Below the pieces are notes generated by a model. The model saw nothing but the letters and a program-made list of their open reading frames with translations, did not search any database and was not told where the DNA came from. Of a stretch of 64,000 nt of DNA, positions 46,189 through 59,598 are shown piece after piece. The stretch is from Vicia villosa (Eukaryota > Streptophyta > Magnoliopsida > Fabales > Fabaceae): assembly GCF_029867415.1 (NCBI RefSeq), contig NC_081183.1, forward strand, positions 52,650,336 to 52,714,335. Reading direction: 5' to 3'. The translations under genes and the position numbers were made by a program. Positions within the stretch are counted from its first letter, which is position 1. Every line of letters starts with the position of its first letter.

Positions 46189-46665
46189 TGTGAGATATTG
46201 GATCAAACTCTATTGGGTCGAAGAGTAGCTTCTGGTTCGACATGGTTTATGCATGTCGTTGAAGTATGTTCACATGCTGGTGTCAAAGACCTACATACTG
46301 TAGTCGAAGTGTGTTATAGTATGTGAGTGTTGAAATGATAGGGTTGTTAGTATTTTGAATTGGTCATATTTGTTATGTCCAATTGTTTAATTTAGCTTAT
46401 ATCCTAAGTTAGCTTGTAATGGATATTTGTGAAAAAGCCCATTAGTTTAGTATGTTAGGTTTATTATAAATAATATACTAATCTCTCATCATTGCATACT
46501 GCAAATCCTAATCTAGGGTGAGAGAGTTATTTGTTATTCTTGTAACACTTGTAATCTTGAATAAAGAAAAAGTAAAGAATAGTAGTTATAACCAATCTTT
46601 GTTATTCTTCTTGCTTCCCATTGTGTTCCCTATTGTTCTCTGTTCTTGGCATTATTTTCACAATA
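46189..46665 (+). repeat. Right LTR of outer copia
   Basis: 477 bp, TGTGAGATATTGG start, followed by target duplication TTCTA at 46666-46670. It is clearly diverged from the left LTR. Confidence 0.9.
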
Positions 46666-47118
46666 TTCTAAAAATTAAAAATACAATAATAATGAAAATT
46701 ATTTTATGGTTCTATACAAAATCATTTTTTTTTAAAATATTAAATATTTTTCTATATTTTTTAAAAACTCATTTTCAGAAGTCTTCCTTTCCCTCCAAAC
46801 TCGCAAATAAAGTCATATGGATTCCAAGATTGTTGATGTTTTTGCAACTTAGTATGTTTGCATGTGGTTAGGTTAATGTAATCCATAATTTTCACATCTT
46901 CTATAATAGTTCAACATACTCTAGTATGATGTTTATTGGTTGTAATTATTTTTATTTTTTATTTTCATTTAGTGTCGTTAAACGTAATGTAAATGTAGTT
47001 GTTCGTCTTTTAGCTAGGTTTGCTTTATCTTTTTTAGATATTGTTTAGATTGAAGATTGTCTTTGTTATTTTTCTTCTTTTGTTGCAATTGATTGGTTGT
47101 TTAATGAAATTAGTAAAG

Positions 47119-47140
47119 GACCCGTGTGTTCGCACGGGTC
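47119..47140. repeat. GACCCGTGTG-TT-CGCACGGGTC hairpin
   Basis: 10-bp arms with a TT loop and one arm mismatch. Related hairpins lie at 59649-59670 and 60217-60240. Confidence 0.85.
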
Positions 47141-47288
47141 GCGTAAATTCGATATAAATATTAAATAAATATTATATAGTTATGGTTAAGAAATGTATAT
47201 AAACTTATATACGAATTAAGAGAAAAAAAGCTTTCAATGATAATTGTCACAAAAATATTAATTTAATTTATTAAGTTGTAGTAGTTAT

Positions 47289-47402
<114 letters not shown>

Positions 47403-48830
47403 TATGTTGAAAAATATATGAGTGTCTGGTATAGTACACTTCACACACATATATGAAATTAATTATCTACATGTGCGTTCGCATATATAAAATTAATTAT
47501 CTTCCCGTGTGTTCATATGGATTGCACAGTATCTTAACTAGTTGAATCAATTTTTATAGATCAAAATTATGTTGTCAAATCTGTGTATTCACCTATCATT
47601 ATTGTCTATTTTTTTTATAAAAAACAAATATTTGTAATATATTTTTTATAACTAATTACATTTTATCAAAAAATAATACTAAAGTTTTTTTTTATAAACT
47701 AAAATTTTATTGCCATCCAAATTCTTATAGTCATCCAATTAATATTTTGATATTGTCATTTAATTATTGTCTTTTTTTAGAAAATAATATAGCCTAGGAA
47801 TTGAATGATAAATTTCTTATTGTCGTTTAATTAAGATGTTCTTTTCTTATAAACATCGTTTTGTTTGAATAAATAAATTAATTGTTAGGAGAAATTAAAA
47901 CAATAATATATTATTGAAAAATAAATTAATTATTGAAGAAAAAATTATATTTTTTAAGTCAACAAAATATATATTGAAGGATAAATTAATTATTGAAGGA
48001 GGGATAATAAAATAATATATTATTGAAAGGAGAGATTATAAAATAATATATTATAGAAATATTAAGTTAAGAGTCAATGTTTTAAATAATCATATAATTA
48101 TAATAATGATCTAAGGGGATATGAATAGGGTTGGCAAAATTGGCCATGGCCCGTGCACCCACCAAAAATTAGTGGGTTGGGTTGAGATTTTGGGTCCACC
48201 GTCCACCAAAATTCGTCCCTTCAAAATCCGCCGCCTGCCAAAGTTCGTCCTGCTAAAATCCGCCACCCGCCAAAACCCATCTCGCCTATTCGTTCAGTCT
48301 GTCTCGCCTTAAAGCCGCCCTTTTATAGTTAAATATAGTGATTTCAATTCTTGATGATTTTATTTTATACATTTATTAGTAAATATATGTATTATTTTTT
48401 TTAAGTAAAATTTGTTAAAAATATGCTTTTATAAAAAATCTACTTATAAAAGTTATTAGGAGATATGAATGTGTTTTTTAACAAAAAAAAAATCATATAC
48501 CAAACCTATTTCATATACCAAACCTATTTCATATATGATTTTATGAGCTATTAACAAACCATCACAATAATTTCATTTAATTTTAGTAATAATCTAAAGA
48601 GATATGGAGGATAAATTATTATATATCAAATATATTTCATATATGAACTATTAAAAAAACCATTGCAATAATTTGTTTATTATAATTATTCATGTAAGCA
48701 CTTTATTAATTTTTTTTTGTATTTTTTCACCTTTATTTTAGTTTTAAATTTAAAGAAAAAAGTAATAAAAATGTGATATACATAATAAAGATTTATAAAA
48801 CTTTTAAAATACTATAAGAGTCTGTTTTGT

Positions 48831-49125
48831 TTGGGGGTTTGGAGGGGAGGGAGGTAATATTTTAAGTTAAATGGTTCAATTTTTATGAGGGGAGAGGAAG
48901 GAGTTGGAGGTAATTAGATTCTCTCTTGGAGTACTTTTTCAATCCTCACAGATTCTAATCTGTGAAGGATTGATGGGTTTTGAAGGGGGTGGGATGTAAT
49001 ATTTTAAGTTAAATGTGTTTGGTTCAATTTTTATGAGGGGAGAGGAAGGGGTCGGAGGTAATTAGATTCTCTCCTAGAGTATTTTTTCAATCCTCACAAA
49101 TTAGAAGGATTGGGAGGGGAGAAAA
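48831..49125. repeat. G-rich approximately 145-bp tandem pair
   Basis: Two direct copies share GTAATATTTTAAGTTAAAT, GAGGGGAGAGGAAGG and GGAGGTAATTAGATTCTCTC. A hairpin (AATCCTCACAGATT with ATCTGTGAAGGATT, 48940-48971) lies between them. This may be a MITE derivative; termini are unresolved. Confidence 0.7.
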
Positions 49126-49290
49126 AATAGTTATGATAAAACTTATTTTTGTTATATTGACAAAATTATATTTACTTCTTTGTTACAATCTTAAATTATC
49201 CCTAGTGTTATGAAATTAACTAAAACAATATAGATGAAGGAGAGATGAATGAGAGAAACAATATAGATGAAGGAGAGATGAATGAGAGAA

Positions 49291-51090
49291 AAAATATAAA
49301 TTTCTCGAGATCCAAAATTACGTGCCTCTAGTATATTGAACCCTTCAGGGAGTTTCATGTAAATGTCACTATTAAGTGAACCATATAAATAAGATGTCAT
49401 TACATCCATCATGTTCAAACTAAGCCCTTCATGTGTTACAAGGCTAATTAATTATAAAAAAATCAATTGAATCCACTACAGGTGAATATGTTTTATCAAA
49501 ATCAATCTTAGGACTTTGTGAAAATCATTGAGAAATAAATCAAACTTTATATCATTCTTATTTTTTTTTCTCACAAAAACTCATTTATATCCAATTAGTT
49601 TCACACCATGAGGTGTTCGGACTACAGGTCCAAAAGTGAGTCACTTGTAAAGTGAGTTTAATTCTTATTCAATTGAATATATTTATTTTGGCCAATTCTC
49701 ACTGAGTCTCTAATCTTTAATCGGCTTTGACTCATGATCCTCGTTATCATTGATCACTTTTAGCGCTATATTGTATACAAAGATATTGTCAATATTGACT
49801 TTATTTGGTTATCTCAATTTCGATTCCATTCCATTTCATACATGACATAATTTATGGAGATCTCTTTATTTCATATTTCAAGTACTTGATTTGTTCTTCT
49901 GGAACTAAAAATTAAATTAGATCAAAGTACTCTTAGCATTTTCATATCATCACTTGGGTCATCTTTAGTTTCTTTTCTTAGTAGAGGACTTTTAACATTG
50001 GAACCGACTTTCATACCACGCTTCAGGCGTAACTACAACTCATTTGCAATACTATATTATCCAATAGGAGAATCCACTTCGAGTGGAGTATTACCAGCTG
50101 ATAATTTATTTCATAAACTTTGCAAATGAATAATATTTTGAACTTTTTGTTCATATTGATTTGTACGAGTATCAAGAAAACAATTTATTTTAACTAGTTC
50201 AGTTGAACTTCTTGTTCATGATTTCAGCTATTCCTTCCCCCCCTAATATTGGGAAAATTAATTTATCAAGTGATAATCAGCCTACTGGGCCGCAATCAAG
50301 TATTTGATTATTTTCTCAAATTATATCCTCAAAATTGAGAGTCATATTAATTATATTTTTCCAATATTCTTTCATGACTCATCTTAATGTATTATATTGG
50401 AGCAATGATAATATAGACAACACATCCAAATGTTCACTAATATGAGAAATATTAGAATAAATTAGGGAGGACTAAGATATAGTATCTTGTTGGCTTAATG
50501 TGAATAAATATCTTAATATCATAGTTTGGGTGTTTCAAATATATAATTTAGAATTGATGATCTCATAAGTATCAACCATATAATTAACTTTAGACGTCTA
50601 AAGAATGGATCTTCGGGTCCATTTTCTTTTTATGAACATATATTACATGATATTCAATATCAATTTTAACAATATATGTGATACTTATACAGGAATTTCT
50701 AAAAATAAATCCAAAAAACAAGATCTTAGTCTAATTAGTTGAGAAAATAATTTCACAAACTTCTGGCTGTGAGTAGAGACATATGCATGATATTTTAGTC
50801 GATGCAACAATTAATGTCATAAAAACGCAATTTCTCAAATTTTTATTTTTCTTTAGAAACACACAAAAATTGACTTGATTGAAGAAACTTCTGGTTCTTC
50901 AGTACAAATTATTCGCTTCTTATTATATCCGAGATGACCCAACCGGTTTTACCAACAATACATTTAAGTGTAATTTGTAAACTATTGGTTTACAATGACA
51001 TGTGCTTAAATTGTACTATAAGTGTAGTACAAGCCCGAGGAAAAAGCCGGTAGCTTTTTCTACTATACATTTTATGTGCAAATTCATTTG
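49291..51090 (-). pseudogene. Copia pol remnant (pre-integrase to RT), heavily decayed
   Basis: Reading leftward on the minus strand, degenerate pre-integrase wording is at about 50980-50880, an RT start resembling VGYKWVFVRKRN at about 49620-49560, and the clearest piece MNMMDVMTSYLYGSLNSDIY at 49418-49350. Many stops and frame changes are present. RT ends abruptly after KLPEGF, where LTR sequence begins. Confidence 0.75.
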
Positions 51091-51095
51091 TATAA

Positions 51096-53000
51096 TGTAA
51101 CACCCTTCTAATACCCCGCATAAATAATAAACAATAATCAGAGTAAACATGAATAAGGGCATTACAACTTCCAAATAATTAAACAATAATACTCATGTCA
51201 TGCCATAAAAGAGAACGTCAACCAAATTTATTCAGATCATCATGTTTAACACAGCGGAATTATCTTTAACATCTGAATAACAAACAGCCAAGTCACAGAC
51301 TTAAAACATCAACATAACAATCCGTCCAAAATAAAAAGAGTTTAACAAGTAACTCTAAACGACGCCCCCAGTGTTACACGACCAGAGCATGACACGGACT
51401 CAACTGACTCTAACGAACTACTTGACGAGCTAATCCTCACCAAGTACGAGAGCTACTCCTCAATCTGAAAAATAACAACAGTAAGGGTGAGTCTCATTCA
51501 CATTTAACTAATGTTATAAGATATAGATAATAAAATATCATTTCACATGCCATTCACCCAATCACAGATATGATCAGATTCAAACCATACAATCAGTAAG
51601 CAAACAACCAAATTAACACATATTATAACATTGGACAATCTTCCATTCATGTTATAATAGCAAAACAGCCTAATGCAATGCAACTACATGCATGTGGTAC
51701 CAAAATCTGGGATAACCCAACTCACCGACCCACCATCGTCAAGGATACGGTAACACCCACTCACTAATTCCACACAATGGGAATTAGCTACCACTGATCC
51801 ACCATCGTCAAGAACCAGCCACATAATGATTATGAATGCATGCATCAACCATAACATGCTCATCACCCACATACATCGATCAATGTCATAATCATCAATA
51901 AAACACATATTTCATACCAACAATACATGTATAATAAACACCAGTTATAACCACAACATCATACAGGTAAAATATTCATTAGTGTACCTATAAGCATATC
52001 CCACCACAAACAAATAAGATCGGGTGTTTTAAAAATAATTCAAGTCACAACTCAAAACACCATTTGATTATATAAATTATTAAATTAGCTTCACTATACT
52101 CGAAACGGCACCAAAATCCGGTTTACGGTTTAAAGGTTACACATTTTTAAACTTTTCAAAACGGCCTATCGCCAACAGCACGCGGCGCCACACACAGTTC
52201 GCGGCGCGGAACGAATAGGAACTACGCCTTCGCGGCGCAAACAAGGGTTCGCGGCGCGGAACGAATAGGAACTACGCCTTCGCGGCGCAACCAAAGGTTC
52301 GCGGCACGCACTGAACACAACACAACTTCCTGGCTTTCTGCCAAGCAGTTCGCGGCGCCAACTCCTGGACGCGGCGCGAACTGGCGATATCCAGAACTCC
52401 GAATCGCAGAAAACAGCCTGCGATTTTTCCCTTCCTTCACCAATTCATGACCAAACCAATCTCATTCCAACCAGATTTGCATACAGTGAAACAAACACAT
52501 ATTATAACACATTTATAATACATTCAACCATCCAATTATCACCAATACATGATCAATATAATCATTATGCATCAATCCTCCCAAAACCTAACACTTCTAT
52601 AACCTAAGCACAACCCAATTGATACGAATAACACGATCAAATTCTATCATACTACCTATAATCCCATAATAGAAGATAAACGGAAGAGTCCCCCTTACCT
52701 GAAGGTTGATTCTTCGCTCTTCCTCGGGTCGCACTTCTCCGCTCCTTTTCTCTTTTCACGTTCAGACTCTCCTCTTCTCCTTAGTTCTATTCCTCTTTCC
52801 CACAATTCCTCTATTTTGTGGAAAATAAAATAAAACTATTTTAATTAGTAATAGGGCCTACCATTACACCCCCCTCTTTACTAAAAGCGACACTGGCCCA
52901 TCAGTCTCATTATTCCCATTTTTCTCAGTTAACTCAAATAATTCTAATATTTAATCCAAAAATTAATTAAATTAAATAAAGAATTTTATGGGGTGTTACA
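51096..53000 (-). repeat. Tekay-3 left LTR
   Basis: 1905 bp, TGTAACACCC...GGGTGTTACA. The CpG-rich patch is at about 52180-52380 and the minus-strand splice donor word at about 52698. It is followed by flank sequence instead of a polypurine tract. Confidence 0.92.
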
Positions 53001-53281
53001 TATAACACAAAGATATTCAATACCTTCAGTATAATTCAAAACCAATATAACAGTATCTCATTATTAAACACTTAAATCAAACACACTCATATGAACATAT
53101 TATCATATAATTATCAAACAATTACTCCTTATAAAATTAAACATATTTAATCATACAATATTATATCACTAAAGTTATATTGTCATATAATTAATTTGAT
53201 TTACTATCCTTCGGGGATGGATAAGTTCTTCAAGAACTATAAAAATAATTTATTTTTCTATCCTTCAGGGATGCTTGATAA
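53001..53281. repeat. Duplicated host flank inside Tekay-3
   Basis: Nearly identical to 58374-58654, starting TATAACACAAAG and ending GGGATGCTTGATAA. It is then fused to Tekay RNase H/integrase-linker sequence at about 53286. Confidence 0.93.
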
Positions 53282-53285
53282 CAGT

Positions 53286-56200
53286 CATTATATCATTCTC
53301 GTCGATTCTGAATTCACCTCCTTTATCTTGGTTAATCAGAGTCAACTTATCAACCAACTCTACATCAGTCTTCTGACCCTCTCGGATTCCCTCAAGATAC
53401 CACTAGTCAGCTTCAGCATACCCAATTTAACACGGGTAGGAGTGTCTTCACATACTAAACTCAAATCTCGGAATTGCTCAATTAAATCCAATTCTCTCAC
53501 CATAAGCATAGACATATGCTAGGACTTCCTACTCAATGCATCGGCAACAACATTTGCTTTACCCGGATGATAATTCAGTTCAAAATCATAATCCTTGAGA
53601 AATTCTAACCATCTTCTTTGTCTCATATTCAGCTCTTTTTGGTCAAAGAGATACTTCAAACTCTTGTGATCACTAAATACTTCAAACCTTGAACCATATA
53701 GGTAATGCCTCCACAATTTCAACACAAATACCACTGCTGCCAACTCTAAGTCATGAGTCGGATAGTTTCTCTCATGCACTTTGAGTTGTCTCGACGCATA
53801 AGCGACTACCTGTTGATTCTGCATTAGTACACCTCCTAATCCCGACAACGAAGCATCACAATAAACAACAAAAGATTCCGCCGGATTCGGCAAAATCAAG
53901 ATCGGCGCACTAGTCAACCTCTTCTTCAACTCTTGGAATCCTTCTTCACATTTCGAATCCCAGACGAAAGCTTGGCCCTTCCTAGTCAACTTAGTTAACG
54001 GCAACGCTAACTTTGAAAAACCTTCAATGAACTTTCTATAGTAACCCGCAAGACCAAGGAAACTACGGATTTCGGAAACTGACTTCGGAGCTTCCCACTG
54101 AGACACTGCTTCTACTTTCGTTGGGTCAACGGCAATACCATCCTTGGAAATTACATGCCCAAGAAAGCTCACTTCATTTAACCAGAACTCACACTTTGAC
54201 AGTTTTGCATAAAGTTTCTTTTCCTTCAATTGTTCCAATACCACTCTAAGATGATCCGCATGCTCTTCTTCATTCTTAGAATATATTAAAATATCATCAG
54301 TAAATACTACTACGAACTGATCCAGATAAGGATGGAAGATCCTATTCATATACTCCATGAAAACCCCCGGCGCATTGGTTACTCCAAATGGCATCACTGT
54401 ATATTCGTAATGACCATACCTCGTTCTAAATGCCGTTTTCTGAATATCGTCCGTCTTCACCCGAATCTGATGATATCCCGACCTCAAGTCAATTTTGCTG
54501 AACACACACGCTCCAACCAGTTGATCCATCAAATCATCAATCCTCGGCAAGGGATACCGATTCTTGATAGTAACCTTGTTCAGTTGTCTGTAATCCACAC
54601 ACAACCTCATTGAACCTTCTTTCTTCTTCACTAGTAACACCGGTGCACCCCACGGTGAGACACTAGGACGAATAAGTTTCTTCTCAAGTAACTCTTCTAA
54701 TTGACTCTTCAACTCAGTCAATTCCGATGCCGACATACGATAAGGTGCCATCGACACAAGACTAGTTCCAGGAATTAATTCAATAGCAAAATCCACCTCC
54801 CTCTCTGGCGGTAATTCTCTTACATCTTCTGGGAAAACTTGCGGAAATTCACATACTACCGGTAAGTCACCGCTTTCTTTTTCACTTCCATGGACGCAAT
54901 CAACATAAACACGGCAGCCCCGTCCTTCATTGCTTTATCCACTTGTCTAGCCGTCATCTCTAAGTCCTCAACAATGACATCTTCAGGAAAAATAACCGTT
55001 TTCGTGAAACAGTTGATATGAACCCGGTTAAATTGCAACCAATTCATGCCCAGGATAACATCCAGTTGTTCCAACCGAAGGCACACTAAGTCCATTCCGA
55101 ATTCTCTACCAAAAATATCAATTGGACAGTTCAAACAAGCAAACGAAGTAGTCACTGAACCCGACGCAGGAGTGTCAATGATCATACTTCCATTAATATC
55201 AGATATTTCCAAATTCAGTCGTTTAGCACAATCCAATGAAATAAACGAGTGAGTTGCTCCAGTATCTATTATTGCAATTAAAGGAGTGCCATGGATAAAA
55301 CACGTACCTTTTATCAACCGATCCTCTGGAGTAGTCTCTGAACCAAATAAGGCGAACACCTTACCACCAGCTTGATTCTTCCTCGGCTTAGGACACTTAG
55401 GACTAATATGACCTTCTTCCCCACAGTTGAAACAAGTTACAGTGTTCCCTTTGCACTCAATAGCAATGTGACCTGCCTTTCCACATTTGTAGCACTTCTT
55501 TTCCTCACTTTTGCACTCGTGAATGCGATGTCCAGGTTCTCCACACTTGAAGCACTTAATAGGGGCACTAGAGTCTCCCCCACTAGGCTTCTTCCAGCCT
55601 CCAGCTTTCTGGTTACACTTACCATATGGCTTACCACGATCCACATGCTTTTTCCCTTTTCCTGTCGACTAACTCACGAGAGTGTGACGACTTCAGTTTA
55701 ATATTGTCCTCTTCAAAGATTCGGCTGCAGTCAACCAAATCGACAAACCTGCGAATCCTCTGGTATCTGATACCCTGTTTAATCTCATCACGGAGACCAT
55801 TTTCGAACTTAACACACTTTGAGAATTCACTAGCCTCATCATTATTGTAGTGGACATAATACTTTGCCAGCTCAACAAACTTGGATGCATACTCCGGCAC
55901 AGTCATGTTACCTTGTGTCAGCTCCAAAAATTCAATCTCTTTCCTGCCTCTAACATCCTCAGGAAAGTACCTCCGCAAGAATTCTCTCTTGAACACAGCC
56001 CAAGTGATTGCAACACCTGCAGCTTGCAGTTCGTCCCTACTAGCCATCCACCAATCATTAGCTTCTTCAGACAGCATGTGAGTCCCATATCTCACCTTCA
56101 GATTTTCGTCACAATCAATCACCCGGAAGATCCTTTCAGTTTCCTTTAGCCACTTCTGGGCGCCTTCGGGATCGTGAGTGCCTTTGAACAACGGAGGGTT

Positions 56201-56332
56201 GTTCCTCTGAAAACTATTCAGCTGCCTGTCAGCACCAATTCCAGCTCCATTGGCATTCCCTCCCAACACACCAGCAATCATACCGAGAGCCTCAGCAATC
56301 GCATCGTCGTTCCTTCCTCCTCTTCCGGCCAT
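53286..56332 (-). pseudogene. Tekay-3 gag-protease-RT-RNase H, two frameshifts, truncated
   Basis: Starts [13 protein letters not shown] at 56332. A frameshift after LVDRK (about 55660) separates gag from the knuckle region ([42 protein letters not shown]). Protease [10 protein letters not shown] is intact. A small deletion near 54865 shifts frame again before RT. The RT core reads FTDDILIYS where the other copies have FIDD, and RNase H YCDAS is present. A stop at about 53519 and the 3' truncation at 53286 end it. Not functional. Confidence 0.93.
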
Positions 56333-56468
56333 TGTTCTGCTAAATATCAAACAATATTTATTAGAACAAGAAGTATCGACAGTGTCAATCTTACACTAAT
56401 CGCATACGAGGGGTCAACCGACACTAAGACTCTGACTCAAACGACCGACTATGCTCTGATACCACTAT

Positions 56469-58373
56469 TGTAACACCCTTCTAATACCCCGCATAAATAA
56501 TAAACAATAATCAGAGTAAACATGAATAAGGGCATTACAACTTCCAAATAATTAAACAATAATACTCATGTCATGCCATAAAAGAGAACGTCAACCAAAT
56601 TTATTCAGATCATCATGTTTAACACAGCGGAATTATCTTTAACATCTGAATAACAAACAGCCAAGTCACAGACTTAAAACATCAACATAACAATCCGTCC
56701 AAAATAAAAAGAGTTTAACAAGTAACTCTAAACGACGCCCCCAGTGTTACACGACTAGAGCATGACACGGACTCTACTGACTCTAACGAACTACTTGACG
56801 AGCTAATCCTCACCAAGTACGAGAGCTACTCCTCAATCTGAAAAATAACAACAGTAAGGGTGAGTCTCATTCACATTTAACTAATGTTATAAGATAAAGA
56901 TAATAAAATATTATTTCACATGCCATTCACCCAATCACAGATATGATCAGATTCAAACCATACAATCAGTAAGCAAACAACCAAATTAACACATATTATA
57001 ACATTGGACAATCTTCCATTCATGTTATAATAGCAAAACAGCCTAATGCAATGCAACTACATGCATGTGGTACCAAAATCTGGGATAACCCAACTCACCG
57101 ACCCACCATCGTCAAGGATACGGTAACACCCACTCACTAATTCCACACAATGGGAATTAGCTACCACTGATCCACCATCGTCAAGGACCAGCCACATAAT
57201 GATTATGAATGCATGCATCAACCGTAACATGCTCATCACCCACATACATCGATCAATGTCATAATCATCAATAAAACACATATTTCATACCAACAATACA
57301 TGTATAATAAACACCAGTTATAACCACAACATCATACAGGTAAAATATTCATTAGTGTACCTATAAGCATATCCCACCACAAACAAATAAGATCGGGTGT
57401 TTTAAAAATAATTCAAGTCACAACTCAAAACACCATTTGATTATATAAATTATTTGATTAGCTTCACTGTACTCGAAACGGCACCAAAATCCGGTTTACG
57501 GTTTAAAAGTTACACATTTTTAAACTTTTCAAAACGGCCTATCGCCAACCGCACGCGGCGCCACACACAGTTCGCGGCGCGGAACGAATAGGAACTACGC
57601 CTTCGCGGCGCAAACAAGGGTTCGCGGCGCGGAACGAATAGGAACTACGCCTTCGCGACGCAACCAAAGGTTTGCGGCGCGTACTGAACACAACACAACT
57701 TCCTGGCTTTCTGCCAAGCAGTTCGCGGCGCCAACTACTGGACGCGGCGCGAACTGGCGATTTCCAGAACTCCGAATCGCAGAAAACAGCCTGCGATTTT
57801 GCCCTTCCTTCACCAATTCATGACCAAACCAATCCCATTCCAACCAGATTTGCATACAGTGAAACAAACACATATTATAACACATTTATAATACATTCAA
57901 CCATCCAATTATCACCAATACATGATCAATATAATCATTATGCATCAATCCTCCCAAAACCTAACACTTCTATAACCTAAGCACAACCCAATTGATACGA
58001 ATAACACGATCAAATTCTATCATACTACCTATAATCCCATAATAGAAGATAAATGGAAGAGTCCCCCTTACCTGAAGGTTGATTCTTCGCTCTTCCTCGG
58101 GTCGCACTTCTCCGCTCCTCTTCTCTTTTCACGTTCAGACTCTCCTCTTCTCCTTAGTTCTATTCCTCTTTCCCACAATTCCTCTATTTTGTGGAAAATA
58201 AAATAAAACTATTTTAATTAGTAATAGGGCATACCAATACACCCCCCTCTTTACTAAAAGCGACACTGGCCCATCAGTCTCATTATTCCCATTTTTCTCA
58301 GTTAACTCAAATAATTCTAATAATTAATCCAAAAATTAATTAAATTAAATAAAGAATTTTATGGGGTGTTACA
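56469..58373 (-). repeat. Tekay-3 right LTR (5' LTR)
   Basis: 1905 bp and nearly identical to 51096-53000. Splice donor word CTTCAG|GTAAGG is at about 58072-58066. Target duplication TATAA follows. Confidence 0.93.
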
Positions 58374-59360
58374 TATAACACAAAGATATTCAATACCTCC
58401 AGTATAATTCAAAACCAATATAACAGTATCTCATTATTAAACACTTTAATCAAACACACTCATATGAACATATTATCATATAATTATCAAACAATTACTC
58501 CTTATAAAATTAAACATATTTAATCATACAATATTATGTCACTAAAGTTATATTGTCATATAATTAATTTGATTTACTATCCTTCGGGGATGGATAAGTT
58601 CTTCAAGAACTATAAAAATAATTTATTTTTCTATCCTTCAGGGATGCTTGATAAGTTCTTCAGGAACTATATAAATAATTTGTTATAAACAATAATCTAA
58701 AAAAATTTATATAACCATCCTTCTGGGATGCGTTAAAATTATTTTTGTCATTTTTCTCGAGTGACAATCTTTTAATGAGCATATTACAAATTATGAATTT
58801 TTAGATCGATACAAAAAAAAATTATGAAATCCTTCTTAGATTCAATAATATTATAGATGCGACCTTTTAAAGAGGATTAAACGTTGAATTCTTCTGGAAT
58901 TCATCAATTATTGATAAACATCGATTAAACTCAATCTTTGATCAATAATTTGGAGATAGTTTAATATTAATCTTTAGTTCTACAAATATCACATCACAAA
59001 CTATTTCCATAAACAACGATCAAGAAAAATTATTCTTTGTGCAATCCTTCAGGCATGCCTGAATATTAAATTAACACTTTTATGTGTTAAGATTCAATTC
59101 CGAGCAAACATATAGAAATGCTTTAATGTTGAATTCTTCCGGAATTTAACAAGAATGATCAAAGAAATCTAATATTATTGTACAAGGTAAATAAATTTCT
59201 CTACAAAATATATATAAAAATAAACATATTTATATGAAGAAAAAAAATAGTAACAAAATCATGAATTATATTATATCTGTTCAAATATATTAAGATTAGA
59301 AAATTAACATAGAACCTGGCTATATCATTACCCGCGTTGTAGAGTATCGTGCTGATAACG
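58374..59360 (-). other. Leader of the old copia element
   Basis: Non-coding. It contains repeated short imperfect palindromes: ATCCTTCRGGGATG types near 58580, 58632, 58722 and 59042; AGTTCTTCARGAACT at about 58606 and 58660; GAATTCTTCYGGAATT at about 58884 and 59124. The primer-site-like word is at 59341-59360. Confidence 0.6.
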
Positions 59361-59598
59361 TGTTATGAAATTAACTAAAACAATATAGATGAAGGAGAGA
59401 TGAATGAGAGAAAAGAAGAGAAAAAGTAATATTGTATTATCATCTATCAAGTAGATAGCTTTACATTGCAAAGTGGTCTCTATTTATAGGATATTAAGAA
59501 GGTGAAAAACCATAATCTTACTATACCACTTAATAGGGAATATGAAGATGAAAGATAAGAATATATGTGGACATCCACAATAATATTTATTCATAACA
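59361..59598 (-). repeat. 5' LTR of the old copia element
   Basis: 238 bp with TGTTATGAA...TTCATAACA ends. It shares GAAGGAGAGATGAATGAGAG with 49206-49290 and with 60925-61153. Confidence 0.85.

Larger units (their letters stand above)
8345..46665 (+). mobile_element. Outer Ty1/copia retrotransposon expanded by nested insertions
   Basis: It is bounded by two 477-bp LTRs (8345-8821 and 46189-46665) that begin TGTGAGATATT and end TTTTCACAATA, with the 5-bp target duplication TTCTA at 8340-8344 and 46666-46670. Own sequence is 8345-10505, 11325-13346 and 45907-46665, interrupted by a Cassandra TRIM and by an Ogre-type nest. Gag, protease, integrase, RT and RNase H are all recognisable in copia order but carry many stops and frameshifts. 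The gag and integrase wording resembles the Tork/Tnt1 side of copia (tentative). The LTRs differ at dozens of positions, so this is the oldest member of the nest. Confidence 0.93.
51096..58373 (-). mobile_element. Tekay-3: third chromovirus copy with internal flank duplication
   Basis: LTRs are 51096-53000 and 56469-58373 (both 1905 bp), with target duplication TATAA at 51091-51095 and 58374-58378, and also at 53001-53005. Primer site is at 56464-56453. The internal region 53286-56468 lacks integrase, chromodomain and polypurine tract. In their place 53001-53281 holds a second copy of the right-hand flank (58374-58654). Gag-pol is the same family as Tekay-1/2 but frameshifted. Confidence 0.93.
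49206..59598 (-). mobile_element. Old copia element split by Tekay-3
   Basis: Minus-strand order: 5' LTR 59598-59361 (238 bp, TGTTATGAATAAA...TTTCATAACA), primer-site-like CGTTATCAGCACGATACTCT (59360-59341), leader 59340-58374, Tekay-3 insertion, pol remnants 51095-49291, then directly an LTR end 49290-49206. RT is truncated and most of the 3' LTR is lost. Flanks CCTAG (49201-49205) and CTTAG (59599-59603) differ at one base and are probably a decayed target duplication. LTR and primer wording resemble Ale/Retrofit-side copia (tentative). Confidence 0.75.
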
